From contig JAJEBN010000062.1 in NCBI GenBank assembly GCA_022822525.1, forward strand, positions 124,001-188,000: DNA of 64,000 nucleotides, written 5' to 3'. Positions 38,396 through 48,078 of the stretch are shown here, one piece after another; the first letter of the stretch is position 1; each line of letters opens with the position of its first letter. A program made the position numbers and the translations under genes. This stretch comes from Acidimicrobiia bacterium (GTDB taxonomy: Bacteria > Actinomycetota > Acidimicrobiia > Acidimicrobiales > Poriferisodalaceae). Under the pieces are notes generated by a model, which was not told the DNA's origin, ran no database searches, and saw only the letters and a program-made list of their open reading frames with translations.

Positions 38396-39471
38396 GGCGT
38401 GAGTATCTCCTGGGTGATGAGCGGGACGCTGCGATCGCGGCTCCAGGTGGGGAAGAACGAGGAGTGGCCGCCGGCATCGCCGCCGCCGACCATGAGCGCG
38501 ATGTCGTCAGGGCACGTCCCGCGGGGGACTGAGATGTCCTCATCGCCGGGCTGAACCTGCGGGTCGGTCTCCATCCATTGCGTCGGGTGGAAGCCGGTGA
38601 CATTGCCGGCCGCTTCGACCTTGCCGCCGCGCTTCACCTCGGCGTACGTGCGAGTGGCGTGAGCGAACAGGTACTCCTGCACCTGCGCCCGGCTCCAGCC
38701 GGCCGCCCCGAGCTTGCGGGCGTGCTCGGGCGCAAACACCACCAGCGACCGACCAGAGCTAAGTGAGCCGAACGCTGACATCGTGTCGGCAAACGTGCCC
38801 AACAGACCCTCGGGATCGGGCGATGCGTGGTTCAGCACGTTGTGGCCCGACTCGGCAGCCATGACGGTGACCGTGCTCTGGCCGGGCGAGTAACCCAGCG
38901 ACACGTGGTAGGGCTCCCACGGGCTGGTGGCCTCGTCCTCTCCGAAGCACATCGCGTACTTGCCCGCCCAGCCCTGGGTGCTCTTGTCGAGCTTGCCGGG
39001 AATGGCCGCGAGGCAGTTGCGCAGCACGAGGCGCACCGCGCGGCCGACCGTGGCGTTGGCCCGGAAGCCTGGGCCGAACAGGTTCTCCTTGTAGTGGATG
39101 CCGATCTCGTTACGGATCGGACCGTTGACCGCGATGAGGATGGCTGCGCCGCCGGTGCTGGCCGACACGGCATGCAGCTCGAAGGCCGGGTCGCCGATGG
39201 CGGCGAGAGCCGCACCCACAACCGGGAAGTACTCGGGCAGGCACCCGGCCATCACGGCGTTGGCAGCAGCCTTGCGTGCAGTGACCTCCAGGCCGCGTGC
39301 GGGTTCGCGCAACAGGACGTGGTCTGCGTCCCACGCACCGCCGGCCACCATGGCGTCCACCAGCGCCTCAGTGGGCGGCACCACCGGCAGGCCGTCGGTC
39401 CAGCCGGCGTCGTAGCAGGCCTCGATGGCCTGCCACGGGTCGGTCAGTTCGAGATCGCCGTTCGATGTCAT
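38392..39471 (-). CDS. UGSC-neighbour protein, conserved partner of unknown function
   Basis: 359 residues. Seen: ACYDAGWTDGLPVVPPTEA, ANAVMAGCLPEYFPVVGAAL, GPGFRANATVGRAVRLVL and GYSPGQSTVTVMAAESGHN. From memory of annotated genomes, this GWTDGLPVVPPT family often sits beside, or fused to, UGSC proteins; no reaction is known. The conserved Cys in AGCLPEY and the coupled ATGA overlap with the selenoprotein suggest a complex. ATG 39471 is chosen; a frame from 39588 would add 39 non-conserved residues. Confidence 0.75.
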   Translation of the reverse strand: MTSNGDLELTDPWQAIEACYDAGWTDGLPVVPPTEALVDAMVAGGAWDADHVLLREPARGLEVTARKAAANAVMAGCLPEYFPVVGAALAAIGDPAFELHAVSASTGGAAILIAVNGPIRNEIGIHYKENLFGPGFRANATVGRAVRLVLRNCLAAIPGKLDKSTQGWAGKYAMCFGEDEATSPWEPYHVSLGYSPGQSTVTVMAAESGHNVLNHASPDPEGLLGTFADTMSAFGSLSSGRSLVVFAPEHARKLGAAGWSRAQVQEYLFAHATRTYAEVKRGGKVEAAGNVTGFHPTQWMETDPQVQPGDEDISVPRGTCPDDIALMVGGGDAGGHSSFFPTWSRDRSVPLITQEILTP

Positions 39472-39538
39472 GGTCTGCAGTGGCCGCGGCTGAGCGCACC
39501 CGCGGCCATCGAACCGGTCTGCCCCAATCCGGTCGCGG

Positions 39539-40534
39539 TCAAGGGCGGTGCCGGCGTCGGCGAGGACGCCGCCGGACGAGCCGCTCATCGAGCGTCTCGC
39601 GAGGGTTTGGCTCTGCGGCGACAGCGGGGGCGGGTTCGTCGCCGGCCAGCACCGCCACGATCTTCGCGGTGTGCTCGGGAGTGCTGCCGCAGCAGGTTCC
39701 GATCACGCTCACGCCGGCGGCGCGAACCCGGTGCGAGTGAGCGGCAAGCAGTTCCGGCGTGCCGTCGTAGGCGAGCGAATGACCGTGCCACACCGGCACG
39801 CCGGCGTTCGGCTTGGAGATGACCGGAGTGTCGGGAGCGACTTGGGCAATGGCGAGCACCGCTGCTTCGGTGTCGGGCACGTTGTTGCCGCAGTTGGCAC
39901 CGATGGCGGCGACTTCCAGGGGCCCCAACCGGTCGGCCAACTCGTTGCCGGTGACGCCCATCATCGTGCAGCCGGCGGTGTCGAAGCTCATCGTGACCGC
40001 GACCGGCAGATCGCTCACCCGACGTGCTGCGCGCACGGCAGCCTCGACTTCGCCGAGCGCGCTCATCGTCTCGATCCACAGCAGATCGACCCCGCCAGCA
40101 TCGAGCGCTGCAGCCTGCTCGGCGAAGGCGTCTTCGCAGGCTTCGACGCTCATGTCGCCGAGCGGCGCGAGCAGCTCGCCCGTCGGGCCCATCGAGCCGG
40201 CGACCAGCACCGGCCGGTCCGACTGCTGCGTCTCAGCGTCGGCTTCGGCCCGACCGATCTGCGCAGCGGCAATGTTGAGCTCGCGCACCTGCCGCTCGAA
40301 GCCGTGCAGTGACTGCCGGAAACAGTTGCCGCCGAAGCTGTTCGTCACGATCAAATCGGCGCCAGCCTGCAGGTAGCCCCGGTGGACGGCCCGGATCTCC
40401 TCAGGGTGGCTGAGATTCCATTCCTCAGGCGACCAACCCGCTGACAATCCGGCGGCGAACAGCTGCGTGCCCATCGCGCCGTCGGCTACCACGTACCCCT
40501 TGGATTTCACGATGTCATGCAGTGTGACGGTCAT
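39539..40534 (-). CDS. Homocysteine S-methyltransferase family protein
   Basis: 331 residues; TIM barrel with zinc ligands Cys in GANCGNN and the Cys pair in GTCCGSTPEH, and VADGAMGTQLFAAGL at the start, as in the MetH N-terminal domain, BHMT and MmuM. It methylates homocysteine or a related thiol/selenol from an unidentified donor. No MetH cobalamin domain follows. First gene of the UGSC series, 67 bases before the next gene. I checked the leader (40535-40721) for a SAM or SAH riboswitch and could not support one. Confidence 0.88.
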   Translation of the reverse strand: MTVTLHDIVKSKGYVVADGAMGTQLFAAGLSAGWSPEEWNLSHPEEIRAVHRGYLQAGADLIVTNSFGGNCFRQSLHGFERQVRELNIAAAQIGRAEADAETQQSDRPVLVAGSMGPTGELLAPLGDMSVEACEDAFAEQAAALDAGGVDLLWIETMSALGEVEAAVRAARRVSDLPVAVTMSFDTAGCTMMGVTGNELADRLGPLEVAAIGANCGNNVPDTEAAVLAIAQVAPDTPVISKPNAGVPVWHGHSLAYDGTPELLAAHSHRVRAAGVSVIGTCCGSTPEHTAKIVAVLAGDEPAPAVAAEPNPRETLDERLVRRRPRRRRHRP

Positions 40535-40721
40535 CGGTTGGCTCAGGTCCTTGGCCGGCTCGCAGTCGCGAAGCCGTCTGGCGGGTCATGTCTCGCAGCG
40601 CAACGTATCGCCGTATTCGCTCGCCGCACCACTGGCGTTGTTGCAGGTGTTCAGGAATCCGTGGGCACCCGCTCGCTCGTCGTGCAAGCATTTCGCAACC
40701 AGAGGGTGAGAGGGGCTGGCC

Positions 40722-41474
40722 ATGGACGAAGTGACCTACGAAGTTGACGGGCACGTGGCGACGATCACGTTGAACCGGCCCGACAAGCTCAACGCGATGA
40801 CCGACGAGATGTACCACGGCATCGGCGAAGCACTGCTCGCGTCCGACGCTGACCCTGCGGTGCGCTGCACGATCGTGACCGGGACCGGCCGGGCGTTCAC
40901 GTCCGGGCACGATCTCGGCGAGTTCGCGGATCGAGCCGCATGGATGCCGTGGCGGCCAGACCGGTTCGACATCGGGCTCGAAACCGCCAAGCCCACGATC
41001 GCCGCGATCCAGGGCTATTGCCTGGCGGGCGGACTCGAGCTGGCGCTGTTCTGCGACATCCGGGTCTGCGACGAGACCGCTCAGTTCGGCTGTCCGGAAG
41101 TGCGCTGGGCGATCCTGCACGGCTACGGCGCGCTGCGGCTGCCCGGCCTGATCGGCTCGTCGGATGCGATGCGGCTGCTGCTGACCGGATCGTTCATCGA
41201 CGCTGCCGAGGCGCTGCGCATCGGGCTGGTCAGCGAGATGACTGCTCCCGAAGACCTGCAGGCAACTGCCCGCGGCATCGCCGACCAGATCGCCGCCAAC
41301 GGCCCTGCCGCGATCCGCATGACCAAGGAGATGGCGCTGCGCGGCCGGGAGATGTCGCTGGCCGACGGCCTGCGGCTCTACCAGGAATACACCCGCTCGG
41401 CCTTCGCCTCCCCCGATGCAAAAGAGGGCCTGCGGGCCTTCGCCGAACGCCGCGACCCCGACTACGGCGCCTAG
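40722..41474 (+). CDS. Enoyl-CoA hydratase/isomerase family protein
   Basis: 250 residues, crotonase fold. Seen: GTGRAFTSGHDLGEF and IQGYCLAGGLELALFCDIRV, the two oxyanion-hole segments, with Ala-Gly-Gly at the second. The Glu pair of true hydratases is not clearly present (EVRWAILHGYGALRL), so it may be an isomerase or hydrolase. Start ATG 40722. Followed by repeats and a CoA-transferase gene. Confidence 0.88.
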   Translation: MDEVTYEVDGHVATITLNRPDKLNAMTDEMYHGIGEALLASDADPAVRCTIVTGTGRAFTSGHDLGEFADRAAWMPWRPDRFDIGLETAKPTIAAIQGYCLAGGLELALFCDIRVCDETAQFGCPEVRWAILHGYGALRLPGLIGSSDAMRLLLTGSFIDAAEALRIGLVSEMTAPEDLQATARGIADQIAANGPAAIRMTKEMALRGREMSLADGLRLYQEYTRSAFASPDAKEGLRAFAERRDPDYGA

Positions 41475-41501
41475 AGGCTGAGCCGGCGGGCGAAGCCGTG
41501 G

Positions 41502-41604
41502 CCCGAGCGGCCCGTGAGCGCAAGCGAACAAGAGCGGCAAGCACGGGGCTGAGCCCTGGGACCCGAGCGGCCCGTGGGCGCAAGCGAACAAGAGCGGCAA
41601 GCAC
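41502..41604. repeat. Two 43-base direct repeats with 60-base period
   Basis: Copies at 41502-41544 and 41562-41604 differ at one base. Both begin CCCGAGCGGCCCGT and contain CAAGCGAACAAGAGCGGCAA. They fill the 202-base gap after the hydratase gene. A diverged third copy lies at about 54640-54690 in the 3' end of rodA. Confidence 0.85.
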
Positions 41605-41676
41605 AGGGCGAAGCTGGGGCCGAGCAGGATCGGTACGATCCGGGCCCGCTGGGGCTGACGGCGATCCAGGGGTGAT

Positions 41677-44226
41677 GTGCGAGGCGTTCGGGTACTGGAT
41701 CTGAGCGATGGGTGTGCAGGCGCGTACTGCGCTCGGCTGCTCGCGATGACCGGTGCCGATGTCGTGGTGGGCGAGCCGCCGGAAGGATCGCGCCTGCGGC
41801 GATCGCGTGCGATCGACACCGATGCCGGACCAGTCTCGGCGGCGTGGGAGTACCTGCGAGCCAACACGGCCAGCGTCGTCGTCGATCCCGGGACATCGCT
41901 GGCTGAGCTGGCCGGCGATTTCGACGTGGTCGTGCTGGACGTGCACGGCGATCTGACCTCGACGCAAGCGGAGATCGCGGCGGCGCGCGAGGCGCACCCC
42001 CGGCTGGTGGCAGCAGCCGTCACGCCGTACGGGTTCACCGGACCGAAGTCGGCATGGCGCGCAGGTCCTCTCGAACACTGGGCGCTGGGCGGGCACATGA
42101 GCCTCAACGGCGAGCCGGATCGGCACCCGCTGCCCGGCGGCGGTCCGTGGCTCACGCATCTGGTCGGGGCGACTGCTGCGATCGGCATCCAGGCTGCGCT
42201 GGTCAACGCCGCCACGACAGGCTGTGGCGATCTGGTGGAGGTGTCGGCGCTGGAGGCGCTGGCCAACGCCCACCAGTGGAGCTTCAGCCTCTACACCCAC
42301 AACGGTGTCACCAAGCGCCGGTGGGGGAACCGCTTCGGCGAGCAGCACCATCCGCTGGCGCTCTATGAGTGCAGCGACGGCTGGATCTGCATCGCGTCCG
42401 TTTCGATCCACCAGTGGGAAGGCTTCTGCGTCGCCATGGATCAGGTGGAGTTGCTGGCGCGGGACGACCTCTATGTCCCCGCGGTGCGATTCGACCACGC
42501 CGACGAGCTCGACGAGATCATCTCCGCCTGGGCCGCCACGAAAACCGTCGCCGATGCCGTCGCCGACTTGCAGGACAACCAGGTTCCCTCCGGACCGGTC
42601 GCCAGTCTCGACGACATGCTGGCCAGCCCGCAGCTCGCCGCACGCGGCTACTGGCAACACCTCGACGTCGTCGACACTCCGACCAGTGGCGTCCGGCAAG
42701 ACGCATCAGGCGCTGCCGAAGCGTCAACTGGGCGCCCCCCGACAGGCGGCCCGCACGGCGGCATCGCAGCGAGTGCGGACGGATCAGCCGCTGCCGACGG
42801 GCCGACGGCGCGGCTGCCGGGCCCGCCGGCACGCATCGAGGGCGCGACACCGCAGTTCCGCCGCGCGCCGGCACTCGGCGCGGGCCCCGACGGCACAGCC
42901 TCGTACGAACGGGGCTGGCCCGACGGCGTCAAGCCGCTGGCGGGTGTGCGCGTGGTCGAGTTCACGATCGCCTGGGCAGGCCCGTTGGTCTGCCGCATGC
43001 TCGCCGATCTCGGCGCCGATGTCATCAAGATCGAGCACCCCACCGCACGCGGCCTCGCGATGCCGCCCGCCGAAATGATCCAGGCTGAGCGCGGCGGCTG
43101 GGAATGGGGGCAGCTTCCCGGGCCGCTGTCGCGCAACGGCATCTTCCTGAACAACGATCCCGGCGATGACTGGTTTAACCGGCTCGGTCACTGGAACAAG
43201 ATGAACCGCTCGAAGCGGGGTCTCTGCTTGGACCTGAAGGCTCCCGGCGGGCGGGACGTGCTGCGCAGGCTCGTCGAGACAGCAGACATCGTGGTGAACA
43301 ACTACAGCCCCCGCGGCGTTCGCTCTGCGGGCATCACGGCCGCCGAGCTCCGCGAGATGAATCCCGCCATCGTGACGCTCGACATGTCCGGCTTTGGCGC
43401 CACCGGACCTGACGCCGAGCGCATCAGCTGGGGACCTGTGCTCGATGCTGCCTCCGGTCTGGCATCCACTACCGGCTACCCGGACTCGGGTCCGTACAAG
43501 CAGGGCATCGCATTCCCCGATGTCGTCGGCGGTCTGCACGGCACGGTCATTGCGCTGGCCGCGCTGTGGCAGCACTGGCGCACCGGCGAGCCCGTCGCTG
43601 TTGAGCTGTCGCAGCTTGAGACAGCGATCAATGTCGCCGGCGACCAGTTCGTCGAAGCCTCGATGCGTCCGGCCGGCGCGATGCCCCCACCCCGCCGCGG
43701 CGCCCGCACACCAGACGCTGCACCCTCGGGCGTGTATCAGTGCCGCGGCCAAGACGCCTGGCTGGCCCTGACAATCGAGGACGACACAGCCTGGCAAGCA
43801 CTGGCCCGGGTGCTCGACGATCCAGCATGCGACCCCAAGTGGACGACCGCCACCGCGCGCCATGCCGATCACGACGCCATCGACATCCTGATCGAGCGCT
43901 GGACAGCAACCCGAGACAAACACGAAGCAGCCGCTGCCTTGCAAACGGCCGGCATAGCCGCCTCAGCAGTCATGACGATCGCCGACATCGTCAACGACGA
44001 CCACAGTGCAGCTCGCGGCCTGATGGTCGACCACGCCCGCCCAGGCGGGCAACCCCAGCGCTTCCCCGGCCTCCCGTTCCGCTTCGACACCACGCCAGCC
44101 GCCCTCAGCCCTCCCCCCAAGCTCGGCCAGCACAACGACAAGATCCTGACCGAGCTCGGCTACACCCCCGCCGAGATCACCGGCCTCTACGACACCGACA
44201 CCATCGCCAATCAACCACCCGACTGA
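41677..44226 (+). CDS. Two-domain CaiB/BaiF family CoA transferase
   Basis: 849 residues made of two type III CoA-transferase repeats. The first, about 1-335, starts VRVLDLSDGCAGAYCARLL; the second, about 420-845, starts GVRVVEFTIAWAGPLVCRML with FGATGPDAERIS and the usual PLAGVRV opening. A linker rich in Pro, Ala and Gly joins them. Only the second shows a full RGLCLDLK/NYSPRG pattern. It moves CoA between acids. Start GTG 41677; no clear ribosome site. Fits with neighbouring acyl-CoA genes. Confidence 0.88.
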   Translation: MRGVRVLDLSDGCAGAYCARLLAMTGADVVVGEPPEGSRLRRSRAIDTDAGPVSAAWEYLRANTASVVVDPGTSLAELAGDFDVVVLDVHGDLTSTQAEIAAAREAHPRLVAAAVTPYGFTGPKSAWRAGPLEHWALGGHMSLNGEPDRHPLPGGGPWLTHLVGATAAIGIQAALVNAATTGCGDLVEVSALEALANAHQWSFSLYTHNGVTKRRWGNRFGEQHHPLALYECSDGWICIASVSIHQWEGFCVAMDQVELLARDDLYVPAVRFDHADELDEIISAWAATKTVADAVADLQDNQVPSGPVASLDDMLASPQLAARGYWQHLDVVDTPTSGVRQDASGAAEASTGRPPTGGPHGGIAASADGSAAADGPTARLPGPPARIEGATPQFRRAPALGAGPDGTASYERGWPDGVKPLAGVRVVEFTIAWAGPLVCRMLADLGADVIKIEHPTARGLAMPPAEMIQAERGGWEWGQLPGPLSRNGIFLNNDPGDDWFNRLGHWNKMNRSKRGLCLDLKAPGGRDVLRRLVETADIVVNNYSPRGVRSAGITAAELREMNPAIVTLDMSGFGATGPDAERISWGPVLDAASGLASTTGYPDSGPYKQGIAFPDVVGGLHGTVIALAALWQHWRTGEPVAVELSQLETAINVAGDQFVEASMRPAGAMPPPRRGARTPDAAPSGVYQCRGQDAWLALTIEDDTAWQALARVLDDPACDPKWTTATARHADHDAIDILIERWTATRDKHEAAAALQTAGIAASAVMTIADIVNDDHSAARGLMVDHARPGGQPQRFPGLPFRFDTTPAALSPPPKLGQHNDKILTELGYTPAEITGLYDTDTIANQPPD

Positions 44227-44257
44227 CCACGCCGACGGCAAAGACCCGACCCCGATA

Positions 44258-44338
44258 GCTGTGGCGGCGGCAGGGGAACTCTGCGAGGTTGGCACCTGCT
44301 GGATTCCCGGAGCAGAGGGCACCTGCCGCCGCCACAGC
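44258..44338. repeat. Structured intergenic repeat, copy 2 (17-bp perfect stem, 47-base conserved loop)
   Basis: Arms 44258-44274 (GCTGTGGCGGCGGCAGG) and 44322-44338 are perfect complements. The loop shares ACTCTGCGA, ACCTGCTGGAT and GGAGCAGAGG with copy 1 at 31050-31128. It lies between convergent genes and may act as a two-way terminator. Confidence 0.85.
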
Positions 44339-44359
44339 GGGCGCACCCCGGGCGCGCGC

Positions 44360-45148
44360 CTAGGCCATGGTGAGGCCGCCGCTGACTGACAGCGTCTGCC
44401 CGGTGATGTAGCCCGCTTCCTCGCTGCACAGGAACACGACGGCAGCAGCGACCTCGTGCGGCTGCCCGATCCGCTTCATCGGCACAGCCCGAGCCATCGC
44501 CCCGATGATCTTGTCGCTCGTGTCGGTGGCCGCGGCGATCTCCTCCAGCAGCGGGGTGTCGGTCGGCCCCGGACACACCACGTTGGCGGTGATGCCGCGG
44601 CGCGCCACTTCGCGGGCGATGGTCTTGGTGAACGCGATCACACCGCCCTTGGCGCCCGCGTAGACGGCCTCGCCCGAGGAACCGACTCGGCCGGCATCGG
44701 AGCCGATGTTCACGATCCGCCCGAAGCCCGCTTCGATCATGGCGGGCAGGCATCCGTGCGTCGTGCGAAGCGGACCCTTGTAGTTGATCTCGATGATCCG
44801 GTCCCAGAAGTCCTCGTCGGTCGCCACGAACGGAGTCAGCACATCCCAGCCGGCGCAGTTGACCAGCACTTCGACTGGCCCGAGTTCGTTCGCCACCGTC
44901 TGCAGGCCGCCCGAGACGGCAGCGGCATCGGCCACGTCCATCTCGACGGCGATGGCTGTGCCGCCCGCGGCGTTGATCATGGCGGCGGTCTCGGTGGCTT
45001 CGGGCACCCGCAGGTCGGTCACCGCCACACGCCGGCCGTCGCGGGCCAGCCCCAGGCAGATCTCGCGGCCGATGCCTCTGCCGCCACCAGTCACCAGGGC
45101 CACCCGGGCTGTGCTGTCTGGGTCGCTCACGTCGTCTCCTGTCGTCAA
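44360..45148 (-). CDS. Short-chain dehydrogenase/reductase (FabG-like)
   Basis: 262 residues. Seen: cofactor motif [24 protein letters not shown], catalytic Ser in [17 protein letters not shown] with the YxxxK as YAGAKGG, and PGPTDTPLL. The motif set indicates a 3-oxoacyl or hydroxyacyl dehydrogenase-like SDR. 21 bases after an LLM gene on the same strand, so probably one transcript. Confidence 0.92.
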   Translation of the reverse strand: MTTGDDVSDPDSTARVALVTGGGRGIGREICLGLARDGRRVAVTDLRVPEATETAAMINAAGGTAIAVEMDVADAAAVSGGLQTVANELGPVEVLVNCAGWDVLTPFVATDEDFWDRIIEINYKGPLRTTHGCLPAMIEAGFGRIVNIGSDAGRVGSSGEAVYAGAKGGVIAFTKTIAREVARRGITANVVCPGPTDTPLLEEIAAATDTSDKIIGAMARAVPMKRIGQPHEVAAAVVFLCSEEAGYITGQTLSVSGGLTMA

Positions 45149-45169
45149 GCGCTTGGGCCGTGAGGTGCT

Positions 45170-46198
45170 CTAGGAGCGGGTGGCCTGCGCCACGTCGCCC
45201 CACTTGTGGACCATGTCGGGGTCCTTGCGGATCTGTTCCTCCGCCAGGTACATCACCACCCGGCTTGCGGTGCCCGCGTAGCGGTCCTTGAGACGGTCGG
45301 CCATCTCGTTCCAGGGAGCGACCAGCGCGAAATGCTCCAGCATGTCGTCGGTGATGCAGTCGGCCATGCCGGCGATGTCGCCCGCGGCCATGCGCTCGCG
45401 CAGCGCCGAGGTCACGCCCTCATAGCCCAGGTCGGTGAACTGGAACGAGTAGTTCGGCGTGGTGCCGTAGAACGCGATCTGCGTCTTGGCCCGCCGCACG
45501 AGCGGCGCCAGCTCGTCGGGGGAGTCGCCCGGTGCGGCGAACACCGGCACGATCAGGTCGACCTCGCTGGCGTCGCGGCCGGCCCGCTCGGCGCCCTGGG
45601 CCACCTCGGGCAGCAGCCGCTCGCGGATGTAGTGCATGGTGTGCATCGGGTGCACGTGCACGCCGTCGGCAACCTCGCCGGCCACCCGGTTCATGATGGG
45701 TCCCACCGAGGAGATGTCGACCTTGACATCGCCGTAGTCGTGGTTGCGCGGCGTCCACTGCGCCGGCAGCAGGCTCAGGTTGAAGAACTCGCCCTCGTAG
45801 CTGAGCTTCTCTTCTCGCCGGAAAGCCCGCAGGCAGGCCTGCACTGCTGCCACGTAGTCGCGCATGCGCGCGGCCGGCCGATCGAACTCGACCCCATAGC
45901 GCCGCACGATGTGGCCTTTCACCTGGCTGCCGAGGCCGAGACGGAAGCGGCCTTGGGTCTCGCCGGCAAGCTCCCAGGCAATCTGCGCCGACACCATCGG
46001 GCTGCGGGGGAATGCCACCGCGATGCCGGTGGTGAACGTCAGGCTGGGCGCTGCCATGGCGGCCGCGGCGAGCTGCATCCACGGCACCTGGCCGGTCTCG
46101 GTGTAGAGCATCCCCGAGAAACCGGCGCCCTCGACCTTGCGAGCCAGGTCCGTCGCGTCGCTCCAGGACGATGAGCCGGTCATGAGGTCGAATTCCAC
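45170..46198 (-). CDS. LLM-class F420-dependent oxidoreductase
   Basis: 342 residues; luciferase-like barrel with LTFTTGIAVAFPRSPMVSA and GRFRLGLGSQVKGHIVRRYG. Start GTG 46198 has AGGAGG about 6 bases upstream; the longer frame to 47008 is the shadow of the divergent acyl-CoA synthetase gene. Pairs with the following SDR. Substrate unknown. Confidence 0.87.
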   Translation of the reverse strand: MEFDLMTGSSSWSDATDLARKVEGAGFSGMLYTETGQVPWMQLAAAAMAAPSLTFTTGIAVAFPRSPMVSAQIAWELAGETQGRFRLGLGSQVKGHIVRRYGVEFDRPAARMRDYVAAVQACLRAFRREEKLSYEGEFFNLSLLPAQWTPRNHDYGDVKVDISSVGPIMNRVAGEVADGVHVHPMHTMHYIRERLLPEVAQGAERAGRDASEVDLIVPVFAAPGDSPDELAPLVRRAKTQIAFYGTTPNYSFQFTDLGYEGVTSALRERMAAGDIAGMADCITDDMLEHFALVAPWNEMADRLKDRYAGTASRVVMYLAEEQIRKDPDMVHKWGDVAQATRS

Positions 46199-46303
46199 GA
46201 TGTGCCTCCTGTGAGCACGAACTCGCTCAAGGTAGCCCCCGCCGACCCGCCGCGTCGCGGGCAGGACGGGCAGCGCGCGGCATCGCTCGCATACGCTGCG
46301 GCC

Positions 46304-47935
46304 ATGTCCAAGGGTGCGACCTATGACTGGCTGCTGCTGGGCGACGCCGTCGATCGTGCGGCTCGCACGTGGGGCGACCGTCCGGCGGTGATCTTCGGCG
46401 ACCGGCGCTGGAGCTACGCCGACTTCGCCGCCGAAGTCGACCGCGTGGCCAAGGGGCTGATGGCGCTCGGCGCCGAGCGCGGCGACCACGTGGCCGTGTG
46501 GATGACCAACCTGCCCGAGTGGCTGTGGCTGCAGTACGCGATTCCCAAGGTGGGCGGCTGCATCGTGCCGCTCAACACCCGGTACCGCACCGACGATGTG
46601 GCGTACACGGTGGCGCAGTCGGAGAGCCGGTTCATGATCTCGCTCGACCAGTCGGGGCCGATCGACTACCGCCAGATGCTCTGCGAGGCCTACCCGGAAA
46701 TCACTGCCGCCGGGCACCTGGAGCAATTGGTGTTCACCGGTGCCGACCGTGACGACGTCTTGACCGATGCGATGAGCTGGGACGATCTGCTCGCTGCGGG
46801 GGAGCGCATCTCCGATGAGCAGCTGGCCGAGCGCGCCGCCAGCGTAACCGTCGACGACCGCATGATGCTGGCCTACACCTCCGGCACGACCGGCCACCCC
46901 AAGGGGGTCGTGCACACCCACCGCCCGCTGCGCAACAGCCGTGAGCGCTCGATGCTGCTGGGCCACACGGCCAACGACGTCCACATGAGCTACTTGCCGC
47001 TGTTCCACCTGTTCGGCTTCGGCGAGGTGTCGATACAGGCGGTGCTCACCGGCGGCTGCCAGGTGCTGTTCGACGTCTTCGACCCCGCAGCGGTGCTAGC
47101 GGAGGTGGAGGCACATGGCGGCACCGTGCTGCACGGATTCGACTCGCACTGGGGCGACTTGCTGCGAGCTCAAGACGAGCACCCCCGCGACATGACCAGC
47201 CTGCGCATGGGAACGCTCGCCGCGGGCATGGAGTCGTCCACCCCGATTGCCCGACGGGCTCAAGAAGTGTTCTGCCCGACGATCTCAGGCTGGGGCATGA
47301 GCGAATCGTGGGCGTTCGTCAGCTGCAGCCACCCCACCCACTCCGTCGAGCAACGCACCGAGGCATCGGGCTACCCGATGGACGGCATCGAGTACCAGAT
47401 CCGCGACCTCGACACCGGCGAAGAATGCCCGCCCGACACCCCCGGAGCGCTGTTCGTCCGCGGCTACACCGTGATGGAGGAGTACTGGCGCCGCCCCGAG
47501 GCCACGGCCGAAGTGCTCGGCGACGACGGCTGGCTCGACACCGGCGACATCGCCAGGATGCGCCCCGACGGCCACGCCGTCTTCATCGGCCGCCACAAGG
47601 ACATGCTCAAGGTCGGCGGGGAGAACGTCTCACCAGCCGAAGTGGAGGGCTACCTGCTCGAAGTCGACGGCGTCGAGCAGATAGCCGTAGTCGGCTACCC
47701 CGACCCCCGCTTGGTCGAGGTCCCGGTGGCCTTCGTCCAGCTCACTGCCACAGCCCCGCCCGACATCACCGAACAGTCACTCATCGAGCGCTGTCAAGGC
47801 CGCATCGCCAGCTTCAAGATCCCCCGCCACGTGATCTTCGTCAAGGAAATGCCAGCCACCCCCTCAGGCAAGATCCGCAAAGTAGAACTCCGCGACTGGG
47901 CCCTCGAAGACCTCGGCGACCCCAGCCACGCCTAA
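46304..47935 (+). CDS. AMP-forming acyl-CoA synthetase
   Basis: 543 residues, ANL superfamily. Seen: P-loop YTSGTTGHPKGVVHTHR near residue 190, GWGMSESWAFVS, the hinge TGDIARMRPDGHAVFIGRHKDMLKVGGE (around residues 410-435) and the catalytic Lys in PSGKIRKVEL near the end. It activates a fatty or aromatic acid with ATP and CoA. Start ATG 46304; an upstream in-frame start (46202) would enter the divergent LLM promoter. Confidence 0.92.
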   Translation: MSKGATYDWLLLGDAVDRAARTWGDRPAVIFGDRRWSYADFAAEVDRVAKGLMALGAERGDHVAVWMTNLPEWLWLQYAIPKVGGCIVPLNTRYRTDDVAYTVAQSESRFMISLDQSGPIDYRQMLCEAYPEITAAGHLEQLVFTGADRDDVLTDAMSWDDLLAAGERISDEQLAERAASVTVDDRMMLAYTSGTTGHPKGVVHTHRPLRNSRERSMLLGHTANDVHMSYLPLFHLFGFGEVSIQAVLTGGCQVLFDVFDPAAVLAEVEAHGGTVLHGFDSHWGDLLRAQDEHPRDMTSLRMGTLAAGMESSTPIARRAQEVFCPTISGWGMSESWAFVSCSHPTHSVEQRTEASGYPMDGIEYQIRDLDTGEECPPDTPGALFVRGYTVMEEYWRRPEATAEVLGDDGWLDTGDIARMRPDGHAVFIGRHKDMLKVGGENVSPAEVEGYLLEVDGVEQIAVVGYPDPRLVEVPVAFVQLTATAPPDITEQSLIERCQGRIASFKIPRHVIFVKEMPATPSGKIRKVELRDWALEDLGDPSHA

Positions 47936-48078
47936 GACCCGAGGACGCGAGGGTCGGGCCGAAGCGTGGTCTCCGCGCGCAGTCATGAAGCGGCCCCAAG
48001 CACGCCAAACCTGCACACAAGGCGCTTCATCTGTTTGAAGCACGGAGGCCATGCCTCGGTGCGACCCGGGTTCAGCTA

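Noticed and set aside
40535..40721. SAM, SAH or cobalamin riboswitch before the homocysteine methyltransferase gene
   Set aside because: I could not fold a recognisable core from the sequence. An Infernal search with Rfam models on the minus strand would decide.
40515..42266. A 583-residue minus-strand frame across the enoyl-CoA hydratase and the CoA transferase start
   Set aside because: It overlaps two well-supported genes and has low-complexity content that includes the 60-base repeats.
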